64,000 nt of DNA. Source: Prochlorococcus sp. AG-347-K20. GTDB lineage: Bacteria; Cyanobacteriota; Cyanobacteriia; PCC-6307; Cyanobiaceae. A program made the position numbers and the translations under genes. How positions within the stretch are numbered: position 1 is the stretch's first letter; every line of letters begins with the position of its first letter. The DNA is taken from NCBI GenBank assembly GCA_003281315.1, contig QCCH01000002.1:124001-188000 (forward strand), given 5' to 3'. Below, in pieces: positions 28,132-37,649 of the stretch. A model generated the notes under the pieces. The model did not search any database and was not told where the DNA came from. It saw nothing but the letters and a program-made list of their open reading frames with translations.

Positions 28132-29772
28132 TTGAGTACTTATTTTTATTCACATTTTGCGACACAAGTATTGGGAACTTTGGGAGCTGGATTGTCTAAT
28201 TTTCCTTGGTTATCTGCTTCAATTTTATTCCCAATTGGTAGTGCATTCGTGATACCTTTTTTCCCAGATAAAGGGGATGGCAAAGAGGTGAGATGGTTTG
28301 CATTGTCTATTGCATTAATTACTTTTTTAATAACTGTAGGTTCATATATAAATGGCTTTGATATTAGTAATGAAAATGTTCAACTTAAAGAAAATATTAG
28401 TTGGCTCCCTGATTTAGGTCTTACTTGGTCTGTTGGCGCTGATGGCATGTCTATGCCTTTAATATTATTGACTAGTTTTATAACTGCTTTAGCAGTTCTT
28501 GCTGCATGGCCAGTCAAGTTCAAACCAAAGTTATTTTTCTTTTTGATATTGGTTATGGATGGTGGGCAAATCGCTGTGTTTGCTGTACAAGATATGCTTT
28601 TATTCTTTCTAACTTGGGAACTTGAGTTAATTCCCGTTTATTTATTACTGGCTATATGGGGTGGTAAAAATCGACAATATGCGGCAACAAAATTCATTAT
28701 TTATACAGCTGGCAGTTCTATCTTCATTCTTCTTGCAGCGTTAGCAATGGGTTTCTATGGTACAGAAATTCCGAATTTTGAGTTTTCTCACTTGGCAGCT
28801 CAAGATTTTAGTCAAAAATTCCAAATATTATGTTATGTAGGGCTTTTAATAGCATTTGGTGTGAAACTTCCAATAGTACCTCTTCATACTTGGCTTCCAG
28901 ATGCTCATGGAGAGGCTACAGCTCCAGTTCATATGCTTCTAGCAGGAATTTTATTAAAGATGGGAGGATATGCTCTTTTAAGATTTAATGCACAATTATT
29001 ACCCGTTGCTCATGCTCAATTTGCCCCATTATTAATAGTTCTAGGAGTAGTCAATATAATTTATGCTGCATTAACTTCTTTTGCTCAAAGAAATCTTAAA
29101 AGAAAAATTGCATATAGTTCTATAAGTCATATGGGTTTCGTTCTTATTGGAATAGGGAGTTTTAGTAGCCTTGGAACAAGCGGAGCTATGCTGCAAATGG
29201 TTAGTCACGGATTAATCGGTGCAAGTTTATTTTTTCTTGTTGGTGCTACCTATGACAGAACAAAGACTCTTAAACTTGATGAAATGAGTGGTGTAGGACA
29301 AAAAATGAGAATCATGTTTGCCCTATGGACTGCTTGCTCCCTGGCTTCCCTAGCTTTACCTGGTATGAGTGGATTTGTTTCCGAATTGATGGTATTTACA
29401 GGATTTGTTACTGATGAAGTGTATACACTACCTTTTAGGGTAGTGATGGCCTCTTTAGCAGCTATCGGTGTAATACTGACTCCTATTTATCTACTTTCAA
29501 TGTTACGAGAAATTTTCTTTGGTAAAGAAAATCCTAAATTAATTGAAGAACGAAAACTTATAGATGCTGAGCCAAGGGAAGTTTATATTATTGCTTGTTT
29601 ACTTTTACCGATTATTGGAATAGGTTTGTACCCAAGATTAGTTACTGAAAGTTATATTGCATCTATTAATAATTTAGTCAATAGAGATTTAACTGCAGTT
29701 AAAAGTGCTGTTAAATCAAATATTTTTTCAGGAACTAAAAAAAATGACATCCTAAAAGCTCCAACAATATAA
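28132..29772 (+). CDS. ndhD: NAD(P)H-quinone oxidoreductase subunit 4
   Basis: A 546-residue polytopic subunit starting at [23 protein letters not shown] holds the conserved proton-channel Glu, [21 protein letters not shown] and [18 protein letters not shown] are family blocks. Paired with ndhF as in NDH-1L (NdhD1 type). A more internal start would remove part of the first helix region, so TTG is kept. Confidence 0.92.
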   Translation: MSTYFYSHFATQVLGTLGAGLSNFPWLSASILFPIGSAFVIPFFPDKGDGKEVRWFALSIALITFLITVGSYINGFDISNENVQLKENISWLPDLGLTWSVGADGMSMPLILLTSFITALAVLAAWPVKFKPKLFFFLILVMDGGQIAVFAVQDMLLFFLTWELELIPVYLLLAIWGGKNRQYAATKFIIYTAGSSIFILLAALAMGFYGTEIPNFEFSHLAAQDFSQKFQILCYVGLLIAFGVKLPIVPLHTWLPDAHGEATAPVHMLLAGILLKMGGYALLRFNAQLLPVAHAQFAPLLIVLGVVNIIYAALTSFAQRNLKRKIAYSSISHMGFVLIGIGSFSSLGTSGAMLQMVSHGLIGASLFFLVGATYDRTKTLKLDEMSGVGQKMRIMFALWTACSLASLALPGMSGFVSELMVFTGFVTDEVYTLPFRVVMASLAAIGVILTPIYLLSMLREIFFGKENPKLIEERKLIDAEPREVYIIACLLLPIIGIGLYPRLVTESYIASINNLVNRDLTAVKSAVKSNIFSGTKKNDILKAPTI

Positions 29773-29781
29773 TTTTTTAAA

Positions 29782-29806
29782 TTAATGCAATATTGTTTGG
29801 CATTAA
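29782..29806 (+). terminator. Hairpin after ndhD
   Basis: TTAATGC (29782-29788) pairs with GCATTAA (29800-29806) around an 11-base loop, 10 bases after the ndhD stop. It is not followed by a clean T-run, so it may be a weak terminator or an mRNA 3'-end stabiliser. Confidence 0.35.
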
Positions 29807-29895
29807 ATAAATTAAAAGATATCTTGTGAGTAGATTTTATCTTTTTCAAAATAAATTATTCCAATACTATTGATAGGCAACAATTAGGCCCTAGA

Positions 29896-30717
29896 TTGTT
29901 GATTAAGTTTCTTCAAGATGCCGCAGGTAAAGGTGAGCTTGATCCATGGGATATTGATGTAATAAGTGTAATTGATAGTTTTTTAGAGGAATACTCACAC
30001 ACTTTTAATCAATCTTCAAATAGTCAAATCTCATATCAGAAGGATTTAGCTGAGACCAGCGAAGCATTTTTTGCTGCTTCCGTATTAGTTAATCTTAAGG
30101 CTGAGGTTTTGGAAGCTGATGTTTTCAAAGAAAATTCTTCCGATTTTGAAGATGAATTTGATTTGGACGATCAAGATTGGATTGATAAAGAATTTGATAT
30201 TCCGAAATATCCTGAAAAATATTTAAGGAGAAGATCAATTGCACAACCAATTCTTAAACGTACAACAACATTGGGAGAACTAGTAAGTCAGTTAGAGTCC
30301 ATAGCAGAAGTTATAGAAACCCAAGATCTTCTGCTCATGAAGAGAAAAAGAAATAAAAAATATTCTGATAGGGCTTTAATTTCTCAAGTAAAGTCATTAG
30401 CGCATCGCGAGAAACTTCCAGAAACCACTAAAGCATTAGGGAAATTTATTGAAGGATGGGAAAAAGCTTTGCAATGGACAGATTTTGAACATTTAGTCAA
30501 AAAATGGCAAACAGTTGTAAAAAATGATTTAGATAAAGACCGTTTGGGAGTTTTTTGGGCTTTGTTATTTTTATCATCTGAAAACAAAATTGAAATTAAA
30601 CAAATTAATTCCTTATATGGCCCAATTCAAATTAAAAGAATAATACCTGATGGTGGCATAGCTCAATTGCCTATAGAAAATCTTGAGGTAAGTAATGCCT
30701 CTTCCTCGGCTGCTTAG
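29896..30717 (+). CDS. scpA: Segregation and condensation protein A
   Basis: A 273-residue kleisin. LQDAAGKGELDPWDIDVISVIDSFLEE is the family N terminus (as two short segments: GELDPWDIDV and VIDSFLEEY), and the C-terminal winged helix ends about residue 255. It bridges SMC heads. The only common start codon is TTG 29896, yet the family similarity seems to begin a few residues earlier (GPRL), in frame with an ATT at 29869. So the true start may be ATT. Confidence 0.87.
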   Translation: MLIKFLQDAAGKGELDPWDIDVISVIDSFLEEYSHTFNQSSNSQISYQKDLAETSEAFFAASVLVNLKAEVLEADVFKENSSDFEDEFDLDDQDWIDKEFDIPKYPEKYLRRRSIAQPILKRTTTLGELVSQLESIAEVIETQDLLLMKRKRNKKYSDRALISQVKSLAHREKLPETTKALGKFIEGWEKALQWTDFEHLVKKWQTVVKNDLDKDRLGVFWALLFLSSENKIEIKQINSLYGPIQIKRIIPDGGIAQLPIENLEVSNASSSAA

Positions 30718-30736
30718 AAGCTTAATAGTAATAACG

Positions 30737-30742
30737 TATAAT
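30737..30742 (+). promoter_or_regulatory. Candidate -10 element upstream of the sugar nucleotidyltransferase
   Basis: TATAAT lies 21 bases before the ATG at 30764, in the 46-base gap after scpA. No clear -35 element is seen. Confidence 0.3.
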
Positions 30743-30763
30743 TTAAAAAATGGTTTTGAATTT

Positions 30764-31942
30764 ATGAAGGCAATGATACTTGCAGCAGGGAAAGGCACAC
30801 GTGTTCAGCCTATTACACACGTTATTCCTAAACCGATGATTCCGATTTTGCAAAAACCTGTTATGGAGTTTCTCTTGGAACTTTTAAGAGAACATAATTT
30901 TAAGGAAATAATGGTAAATGTTTCTCATCTGGCTGAAGAAATTGAAAATTATTTTAGGGATGGGCAAAGATTTGGAGTAGAAATTGCTTATAGTTTTGAA
31001 GGAAGAATTGAAGATGGAGAATTAATAGGTGATGCTTTAGGATCCGCGGGAGGATTAAAAAAAATTCAGGATTTTCAAAATTTCTTTGATGAAACTTTTG
31101 TTGTTTTATGTGGTGATGCTTTAGTTGATTTAGATTTAACTCAAGCTGTTAAAAAACATAAGCAGAAAGGAGCTATTGCGAGCTTAATAACAAAGAAGGT
31201 AACTAAAGATCAAGTATCAAGTTACGGTGTAGTAGTTTCTGATGAAAATGGGAGAATAAAGGCTTTTCAGGAAAAGCCAACAGTTGATCAAGCTTTAAGT
31301 GACTCTATAAATACAGGAATTTATCTTTTCGAACCTGAAATTTTTAATTACATACCTTCAGCAGAGAAATTTGATATTGGAGCTGATCTTTTCCCTAAAC
31401 TTGTTGAAATGGATTTACCATTTTTTGCGTTACCAATGGATTTTGAATGGGTAGATATTGGAAAAGTCCCTGATTATTGGAGTGCTATTAGAAATGTATT
31501 ACAAGGCAAGGTAAGACAAGTGCAAATTCCAGGTAAGGAAATAAAACCCGGAGTTTTTACCGGCTTGAATGTAGCGGCAAACTGGGAAAAGGTTAATATT
31601 ACCGGGCCGGTTTATATAGGAGGCATGACTAGGATCGAGGATGGAGCAACTATTATTGGCCCTTCTATGATTGGACCAAGTTGTTGCATTTGCGAGGGTG
31701 CAACTATAGATAACTCAATTATCTTTGATTATTCTAAAATTGGTAAAGGAGTAAGACTTATGGATAAGTTAGTGTTTGGTAAATATTGTGTTGGAAAAAA
31801 TGGAGATCATTTTGATTTGCAAGATGCATCTTTAGATTGGTTAATAGCTGATTCAAGAAGATCTGATTTGTCTGAGCCATCGCCTCAGCAGAAAGCTATG
31901 GCAGAATTATTAGGTACTGATTTGATTAATATTCCAGAATAA
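30764..31942 (+). CDS. Sugar-phosphate nucleotidyltransferase
   Basis: A 392-residue protein; the ATG at 30764 is chosen because it opens MKAMILAAGKGTRVQP, the nucleotide-binding start, while the upstream extension overlaps scpA and is unsupported. Residues 1-230 are the NTP-transferase domain (GDALGSAGGL, CGDALVDLDL, WVDIGKVPDYW). Residues 250-340 form a left-handed beta-helix (VYIGGMTRIEDGATIIGPSMIG). It activates a sugar phosphate, glucose-1-P or mannose-1-P, for polysaccharide or glycan synthesis; the substrate is not decided. It overlaps convergent metF by 17 bases. Confidence 0.9.
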   Translation: MKAMILAAGKGTRVQPITHVIPKPMIPILQKPVMEFLLELLREHNFKEIMVNVSHLAEEIENYFRDGQRFGVEIAYSFEGRIEDGELIGDALGSAGGLKKIQDFQNFFDETFVVLCGDALVDLDLTQAVKKHKQKGAIASLITKKVTKDQVSSYGVVVSDENGRIKAFQEKPTVDQALSDSINTGIYLFEPEIFNYIPSAEKFDIGADLFPKLVEMDLPFFALPMDFEWVDIGKVPDYWSAIRNVLQGKVRQVQIPGKEIKPGVFTGLNVAANWEKVNITGPVYIGGMTRIEDGATIIGPSMIGPSCCICEGATIDNSIIFDYSKIGKGVRLMDKLVFGKYCVGKNGDHFDLQDASLDWLIADSRRSDLSEPSPQQKAMAELLGTDLINIPE

Positions 31943-32816
31943 GATTAGCTTTTTCAATAATCTCAGGAATTAAATGCTCTGTTTTTACGGCCATTAGATG
32001 AACACCATTTGCGATATTCATAAAATCATGAGCTTGTTCAGCTGCAATTTTAATGCCTTCTTGTAATGGCTCTTTAGCATCTTTAAGACGATTTAAGATA
32101 TTTTCAGGGATGTTTGCACCTGGAACGTATTTGTTTATAAAGAGAGCGTTTTTGTAAGACTTTAATAGGAATACACCTGCAATTACAGGAATTTCAAGAG
32201 GCTTGCTAATTTTTTCACAAAACTCTATCAAATTTTCTTTATCCATAACCATTTGAGTTTGTATGAATCCAGCTCCAGCCTCTTTTTTCTTTCTCATTCT
32301 ATTTTCTAGACTTCTTTTATTTCCACAATTTGGATCAGCTGCAGCACCTGCAAAAATAAATGTTTTTTTATCGGAAAGTTCTCCTAGAGTAGGATCAATT
32401 CCTTTATTAAAAGCCTGAATTTGTTGAAGCAATCTAACTGACTCAAACTCATGCACGGCCTTGGCATCTTGTTGATCCCCAGCTTTTACTGAATCACCGG
32501 TAATGCATAAAATGTTTTTAATTCCTAAAGCATTTGCTCCCAGAATGTCTGATTGTAAAGCAATTTTATTACGATCTCTGCATGAAATTTGCATTACTGG
32601 TTCTATCCCATTTTCCAGTAATAGTTTGGACATTGCCAAGCTGCACATTCTCATTACAGCTCTACTTCCATCGGTAATGTTAACAGCATGTACCTTATCT
32701 TTCAAAAGTTGTGCTATCTTAAGAGATCTTATGGGGTCTCCACCTCTTGGCGGCATTAATTCTGCCGTTATCACCTTAGATCTTTTTTCTAAAGTCTGCT
32801 GAAGTTTTGATTTCAA
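31926..32816 (-). CDS. metF: Methylenetetrahydrofolate reductase
   Basis: A 296-residue TIM-barrel flavoenzyme. AELMPPRGGDP (18-28) corresponds to the catalytic-Glu strand, NITDGSRA and NILCITGDS bind FAD/folate, and GAGFIQTQMV is the family motif. It makes 5-methyl-THF for methionine synthesis. Divergent from pedR by 77 bases. Confidence 0.9.
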   Translation of the reverse strand: MKSKLQQTLEKRSKVITAELMPPRGGDPIRSLKIAQLLKDKVHAVNITDGSRAVMRMCSLAMSKLLLENGIEPVMQISCRDRNKIALQSDILGANALGIKNILCITGDSVKAGDQQDAKAVHEFESVRLLQQIQAFNKGIDPTLGELSDKKTFIFAGAAADPNCGNKRSLENRMRKKKEAGAGFIQTQMVMDKENLIEFCEKISKPLEIPVIAGVFLLKSYKNALFINKYVPGANIPENILNRLKDAKEPLQEGIKIAAEQAHDFMNIANGVHLMAVKTEHLIPEIIEKANLILEY

Positions 32817-32893
32817 TTGCTTTTGTTTCCCAGTTGGTTAACAAGTGTACTGAGATTGCTAAACTTAATTAATATATAAAAGGAACTGTTTAA

Positions 32894-33172
32894 ATGCAAA
32901 TGGTTGAAGAAGAAGTAAACAACATTGATATGATGGGTCTCTCAGCAAGAGAGATGGAAATCATTGATCTAGTAGCTGATGGGCTTACAAATCAAGAAAT
33001 TGCGGTAAAACTAACTATTAGTAAAAGAACTGTTGATAATCATGTAAGTAACATGTTTACAAAAACTGGTTCTAAAAACAGAGTAGCACTTTTGAATTGG
33101 GCAATGGACAACGGAAAGATTTGTAGAGATGGATTTAATTGTTGTTCACTCCCAGATTCTGATCAAGAGTAG
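32894..33172 (+). CDS. pedR: Small LuxR-type regulator, PedR-like
   Basis: A 92-residue protein that is little more than a LuxR helix-turn-helix (about 14-75): LSAREMEIIDLVADGLTNQ, KRTVDNHVSNMF. An AGGAA (32881-32885) gives a good ribosome site 8 bases before the ATG. PedR of Synechocystis is a same-sized LuxR protein that senses photosynthetic electron transport, probably via thioredoxin and a Cys; here the C terminus has three cysteines (ICRDGFNCC). The PedR name is inferred from size and sequence. Confidence 0.8.
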   Translation: MQMVEEEVNNIDMMGLSAREMEIIDLVADGLTNQEIAVKLTISKRTVDNHVSNMFTKTGSKNRVALLNWAMDNGKICRDGFNCCSLPDSDQE

Positions 33173-33323
33173 CTTTACCATTTATTTTTTTTGTATCATT
33201 AGGCAAATCCATTAAACAATAATTTGCAGAACCTAATTCGAAGAGTTCAGCATATGCAATACATGCATCTTTGTCTGAATTAACAAATCTCAAGACCCCT
33301 TCTTTGTCGTAAAGACCATACAT
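33135..33323 (-). CDS. Small conserved picocyanobacterial protein
   Basis: A 62-residue protein starting MYGLYDKEGVLRFVNSDKDAC. The internal ATG (33321-33323) is chosen over a longer hydrophobic extension because the soluble domain begins here. ACIAYAELFELGSANYCLMDLP looks like a compact globular unit with two cysteines. No function known to me. Its last 12 codons are antisense to the pedR 3' end (38-base overlap). Confidence 0.7.
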   Translation of the reverse strand: MYGLYDKEGVLRFVNSDKDACIAYAELFELGSANYCLMDLPNDTKKINGKATLDQNLGVNNN

Positions 33324-33389
33324 CTGAAGAAAATAAAAATTACTATGCTTAAATATAAAGAAAATATAAAAGATTAATAGCACTTTTGA

Positions 33390-33887
33390 CTAGTTACTTT
33401 TGAAAGTTGTCAAATAGTCTTTTTTCCACTTTGAAAAAGGATTGTTGGCGAGACTGAAATTGGAGAAATCGGTCATCCCAGTAATTTCTTTTGAAATAAA
33501 AGATGGTAATGATAAATCCTCCTCTTCATCGGAAAGTTCAATTTCTGCAATTTCAAGTGGGTAATTATTTTCTTTAAAGCAATCTATAATCCAAGATTTT
33601 TTTTCAACTTCTAAAAGGAATCTTTCTTTTTTAATTGTACTTGAAAGATTTGACATTATTGTTTCAGCATCGCTTCGCGGAATGGAGTATTCAAATTCAA
33701 AGTTGGTAAAGCCTTTGATATGTTTTTTTAATGCAATTTTGGAGTGTTTGTTCGTCAACCTTATCCTAATAATCCAATCATCTAAACTTTTGGATAAATA
33801 TCCTTGTTCAATATAAATTTTTTTAGTTATGAACTCTTTCCAATTATCATTTTTTATAAGAAATCTTCTTTCTATTTCTATGGCCAT
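33390..33887 (-). CDS. CYTH-domain triphosphate tunnel protein
   Basis: A 165-residue CYTH protein: IEIERRFLIK at the N terminus, IEQGYLSK, WIIRIRL, and a C-terminal LEIAEIEL strand typical of the tunnel fold. The ExExK signature reads EIERR, so the usual Lys is Arg. CYTH proteins cleave tripolyphosphate, ATP or thiamine triphosphate, or make cAMP; size argues for a simple triphosphatase. It abuts the NAD kinase gene with no gap, so the two are co-translated. Confidence 0.85.
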   Translation of the reverse strand: MAIEIERRFLIKNDNWKEFITKKIYIEQGYLSKSLDDWIIRIRLTNKHSKIALKKHIKGFTNFEFEYSIPRSDAETIMSNLSSTIKKERFLLEVEKKSWIIDCFKENNYPLEIAEIELSDEEEDLSLPSFISKEITGMTDFSNFSLANNPFSKWKKDYLTTFKSN

Positions 33888-34799
33888 TTAATTTTTTGGA
33901 TTTTTTTGAGATAAATCACCTTTCCAATCTAGTTTTTTAATTAGGGTATTATAGTAACTTGTGCTTTTTTTAAACTTTATTATTTTGCAGGGTGTTTGCC
34001 CTTTTTTTATCTCACAATAATAAGTATCCTTAATAGTCATACATTTTGAACCGTCCCTCCATAATTTAATTTCCCCTTTATTTTTTTTTACAGGTTTAAT
34101 GATCACCTTACTTGTATTAGGTATAACTATTGGCCTACTAGCCAAACTCATCGGGCATATAGGATTAATTATCATTGCATCAATACTAGGATGCACTATT
34201 GGACCACCTGCAGCCATTGAGTAGGCTGTTGAACCAGTAGATGTAGATATGATTAATCCATCACCTTTATATTCATTCACCTTTTCGTTATCTATTTCAA
34301 TTTGTATTTGATTGGTAGGAGAAATGTCTTCTTCAACAGATTTAAAATAAAAATCATTTAAGGCGTTGTAGCTTTTTATAATTTTTTTCTTAGAACTTGT
34401 CTCGTTAATAAAAACATTACAATTTAATCTATTACGAAAGTCAATTGTATATTCTTCCTTTTCAAGGATTTCAATAAAAGATTCGTCAAAAAGAAAATCT
34501 TTTTCTTGCGTAAGGAACCCTAAATTACCACCAATATTGATGCTCAATAGAGGAATATCATAGTCAGCTAAAGCATTTGCACATTTCAGGAAGGTTCCAT
34601 CTCCACCAAGAACTATTCCAATATTTGGTTTCAATTCTGGATTACAAAGATATTTCTCAATATCATCTTTATTAAAATCGCTTTTAATTCTATTTGATTT
34701 TATATTCTTATCTTTGAGAACTTCTTCACAGAATTTAGAAGCCTCTTGAGCTGTAGAACTATCTGAACGATATACGATAAGCACTAATGAAAGTTTCAT
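33888..34799 (-). CDS. nadK: NAD kinase
   Basis: A 303-residue protein with GGDGTFLK (65-72), [10 protein letters not shown], and the C-terminal [23 protein letters not shown] block of the family. It makes NADP(H), the photosynthetic electron acceptor. Cyanobacteria often have two NAD kinases; this resembles the bacterial type. It lies 9 bases after ndhE and 0 before the CYTH gene in a long minus-strand run led by ndhA. Confidence 0.95.
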   Translation of the reverse strand: MKLSLVLIVYRSDSSTAQEASKFCEEVLKDKNIKSNRIKSDFNKDDIEKYLCNPELKPNIGIVLGGDGTFLKCANALADYDIPLLSINIGGNLGFLTQEKDFLFDESFIEILEKEEYTIDFRNRLNCNVFINETSSKKKIIKSYNALNDFYFKSVEEDISPTNQIQIEIDNEKVNEYKGDGLIISTSTGSTAYSMAAGGPIVHPSIDAMIINPICPMSLASRPIVIPNTSKVIIKPVKKNKGEIKLWRDGSKCMTIKDTYYCEIKKGQTPCKIIKFKKSTSYYNTLIKKLDWKGDLSQKNPKN

Positions 34800-34808
34800 T
34801 GAATGCTT

Positions 34809-35132
34809 TTACCATTTTAATAAATTAAAACTTTCCATATCTACAGTTACCCTATTCCTGTAAAGAGATAATAATATAGCTAGTCCAACCGCTGCTTCTG
34901 CGGCAGCAACAGTTATCACAAAAATTGTAAATACTTGTCCTTGAATTAAATTATTATCAACATAGGAAGAAAACGCCATCAAGTTTATATTTACCGCATT
35001 GAGCATTAATTCAATGCTCATAAGTACTCTGACTGCATTTCTGCTATTTAATAATCCCCAAATACCAATACAGAATAGTGCTGAAGATACTATTAAAAAA
35101 GCTTGAATGGGAATTGATTGTAAATTCATCAT
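34809..35132 (-). CDS. ndhE: NAD(P)H-quinone oxidoreductase subunit 4L
   Basis: A 107-residue, three-helix NuoK homologue: RVLMSIELMLNAVNINLMAFS has the two conserved Glu-containing helices (Glu in SIEL, with AAAEAAVG in the third helix). Start may be Met1 or Met2. 15 bases after ndhG. Confidence 0.95.
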   Translation of the reverse strand: MMNLQSIPIQAFLIVSSALFCIGIWGLLNSRNAVRVLMSIELMLNAVNINLMAFSSYVDNNLIQGQVFTIFVITVAAAEAAVGLAILLSLYRNRVTVDMESFNLLKW

Positions 35133-35147
35133 TGGAAAGTTGAAAGG

Positions 35148-35747
35148 TTAATTTTTATTTGTGAGTAATGGTTCTGATGATTTTTCAATTAACTCTTGAT
35201 CAACAGGTAATCCAGTGGAAATATCCTTGCTCATTACATCTCTTCTAGCTAAAACAATAGCTCCAATCATTGCCATTAAAAGTAAAACTGAAGCTACTTC
35301 AAATGGAAGTAAATAATCACTAAAAAGATGTTCACCAATTCTGATAGTTGATTCTTCTCCTATAGAGTTTTGAGGGTTTGATAGGCTCCATACATTGGTC
35401 AAGTCAACTCTTATTAAGAGGCTTAGTAGAGTTAAACATATCGATGTTGAAATGATCCTTCTCGATTTAATGTCATTGATGGGCTTTAAATCTTCTTTTT
35501 TATTGACTAGCATTATTGCAAAGATTATTAATACATTAACTGCACCCACGTAAACTAAAACTTGCGCTGCTGCAACAAAACTTGCATTTAAAAGAAGATA
35601 TAATCCTGCCACACTCATGAAAACCCCTCCTAGAAGAAAGGCTGAATAAACAATACTTTCGAGCAATACAACACCAAGTGCTCCAATAAGGATAACTAAA
35701 GATAAAACTGTAAAACAAATAATTTGAGTTGTTATTGCTATGGACAT
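35148..35747 (-). CDS. ndhG: NAD(P)H-quinone oxidoreductase subunit 6
   Basis: A 199-residue, five-helix NuoJ homologue: VVLLESIVYSAFLLGGVFMSVAG and AAAQVLVYVGAVNVLIIFAIML. Located between ndhI and ndhE in the standard ndhA-I-G-E order, with gaps of 13 and 15 bases. Confidence 0.94.
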   Translation of the reverse strand: MSIAITTQIICFTVLSLVILIGALGVVLLESIVYSAFLLGGVFMSVAGLYLLLNASFVAAAQVLVYVGAVNVLIIFAIMLVNKKEDLKPINDIKSRRIISTSICLTLLSLLIRVDLTNVWSLSNPQNSIGEESTIRIGEHLFSDYLLPFEVASVLLLMAMIGAIVLARRDVMSKDISTGLPVDQELIEKSSEPLLTNKN

Positions 35748-35760
35748 AAATTAATGGAAA

Positions 35761-36387
35761 TTAATTATTTGGATTAGAAACTTGGTCTTTATTTTCATTG
35801 GATTCAGGTCTCATCCAATCATAGACTTCTTCAGGTAATTTACCAACTCTAGTATCTGAAGCCGGGATTTCATGAGGGTCCATGATACCTTTAGGAAGAT
35901 AGGCAAGTTCTCTTAAAGGTTTAACTGATGGATCTGTTGTGACATTTGTGGGTAGTCTACCAAGTGCAACATTATCAAAATTTAGATTGTGTCTGTCAAA
36001 AGTAGCTAATTCATATTCTTCGGTCATTGATAGACAATTAGTTGGACAATATTCAACACAATTTCCGCAAAATATACAAACTCCAAAGTCTATAGAATAA
36101 TTTCTAAGTTCCTTTTTTTTGGTTTCTTTATTCATTACCCAATCAACTACTGGTAGATTGATAGGGCATACTCTCACGCATACTTCACAAGCAATACATT
36201 TATCAAATTCATAATGTATTCTTCCTCTATATCTTTCAGAAGGAATTAATTTTTCATATGGATATTGGACCGTAACAGGTCTCCTTCGAAGATGATCAAA
36301 AGTTACTGATAAGCCATTATATAGATATTTGCCAGCATTAAATGCTTCTTTGATATAGCTATTAATTTGTTGAAGGAAATTTTTCAT
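35761..36387 (-). CDS. ndhI: NAD(P)H-quinone oxidoreductase subunit I (2 x 4Fe-4S)
   Basis: A 208-residue ferredoxin-like subunit. Two complete cluster motifs are seen: [12 protein letters not shown] (Cys64, 67, 70, 74) and [12 protein letters not shown] (Cys104, 107, 110, 114). It passes electrons from ferredoxin toward plastoquinone. A 68-base gap separates it from ndhA. Confidence 0.95.
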   Translation of the reverse strand: MKNFLQQINSYIKEAFNAGKYLYNGLSVTFDHLRRRPVTVQYPYEKLIPSERYRGRIHYEFDKCIACEVCVRVCPINLPVVDWVMNKETKKKELRNYSIDFGVCIFCGNCVEYCPTNCLSMTEEYELATFDRHNLNFDNVALGRLPTNVTTDPSVKPLRELAYLPKGIMDPHEIPASDTRVGKLPEEVYDWMRPESNENKDQVSNPNN

Positions 36388-36455
36388 TTTGAAGAATTTA
36401 CTTAGTTATTTTATTTTAGTGGATTAATTTTAAATTTAAGTATTTTTACTTAAGT

Positions 36456-37574
36456 TTAGCCACCAAAGAATTGCGGAAGAGCAAGTTTTAATCCTGCAGT
36501 TATCAAAAGATTAGCAAGAGAAATTGGAAGAAGAAACTTCCACCCTAGATCTAATAGTTGATCTATTCTTACTCTAGGAGTTGTCCAACGCAATAATATT
36601 GCGATGAAAACTAAAAGATATGCTTTTAATACAGTCATTACAATTCCTATTGAAGCAGTGAAAACTTGTATGAATGGGGCATTAATGGGCAAATTTAGAA
36701 ACTTAGCTATTAATTCAACTGGAATAGGAAAACCCCATCCCCCCAAATAAAGTATTGATACCAATAAAGCTGAAAGGATTAAATTGATGTAACTACCAAG
36801 GTAGAACAAGGCGAATTTCATCCCTGCATATTCAGTTTGATATCCTGCAACTAATTCTTCTTCAGCTTCGGGTAAGTCAAATGGAAGTCTCTCGCATTCT
36901 GCAAGAGCACAAATCCAAAAAACTATAAAACCAACGGGTTGTCTCCATATATTCCAACTTAGGATTCCAGCGCCACTTTGTTGGTTGACAATGTCAATAG
37001 TGCTTAAAGAATTTGTCATCAGTACAATTGCCAGGACAGATAAAGCTAAAGGAATTTCATAACTTATTGATTGAGCTGCTGCTCTTAAACCTCCTAATAA
37101 AGAATACTTATTGTTTGATGCATATCCGCTCATAAGAAGTCCAATTGGCTGGATACTGCTTAAAGCGATCCATAGGAAAATCCCAATACCAACGTTACTT
37201 ATTAAAAGGTTTTGTCCAAAAGGGACAATTAACCAGGACAGAATCACCGGGACAAGAACTAAAATAGGTCCTGCAGTGAAAAGAATCCCATCCGCTTTAG
37301 CAGGAATAATATCCTCTTTGACAAGTAACTTAAGACCATCTGCAATTGGTTGGAGGACGCCAAGCGCTCCTGCATATTCGGGGCCTATTCTTTGTTGAGC
37401 AGCAGCAGATATTTTTCTTTCAAGCCAAACTGTTACTAAAACGCCAACAACTGCCGCTACTAAAACTAAAAGCATAGGTAGAGGGAGCCAAATTATATGA
37501 GCAATTTCACTGGAAAGGCCAAAGCCCTTTAAGAATTCATTAAAACTATATTCGAGATCTAATCCGTATTCCAA
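36456..37574 (-). CDS. ndhA: NAD(P)H-quinone oxidoreductase subunit 1
   Basis: A 372-residue NuoH homologue with about eight helices. [33 protein letters not shown] sequence ([10 protein letters not shown] and QPIADGLK), [20 protein letters not shown] (quinone-site loop) and RVRIDQLL are diagnostic. First gene of the ndhA-I-G-E-nadK-CYTH run; a 75-base gap separates it from gltA upstream. Confidence 0.95.
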   Translation of the reverse strand: MEYGLDLEYSFNEFLKGFGLSSEIAHIIWLPLPMLLVLVAAVVGVLVTVWLERKISAAAQQRIGPEYAGALGVLQPIADGLKLLVKEDIIPAKADGILFTAGPILVLVPVILSWLIVPFGQNLLISNVGIGIFLWIALSSIQPIGLLMSGYASNNKYSLLGGLRAAAQSISYEIPLALSVLAIVLMTNSLSTIDIVNQQSGAGILSWNIWRQPVGFIVFWICALAECERLPFDLPEAEEELVAGYQTEYAGMKFALFYLGSYINLILSALLVSILYLGGWGFPIPVELIAKFLNLPINAPFIQVFTASIGIVMTVLKAYLLVFIAILLRWTTPRVRIDQLLDLGWKFLLPISLANLLITAGLKLALPQFFGG

Positions 37575-37649
37575 GATTTTTATGTTATTTACTTAATACA
37601 TTAACTCCTCACAAACAATATGTGTGTTTTTTATGAAAAGCTGCAAATA

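Noticed and set aside
37600..37645. CACA-AACAATA-TGTG hairpin followed by T-run between gltA and ndhA
   Set aside because: The T-run is on the plus strand, but both flanking genes are on the minus strand, and the stem is only 4 bases.
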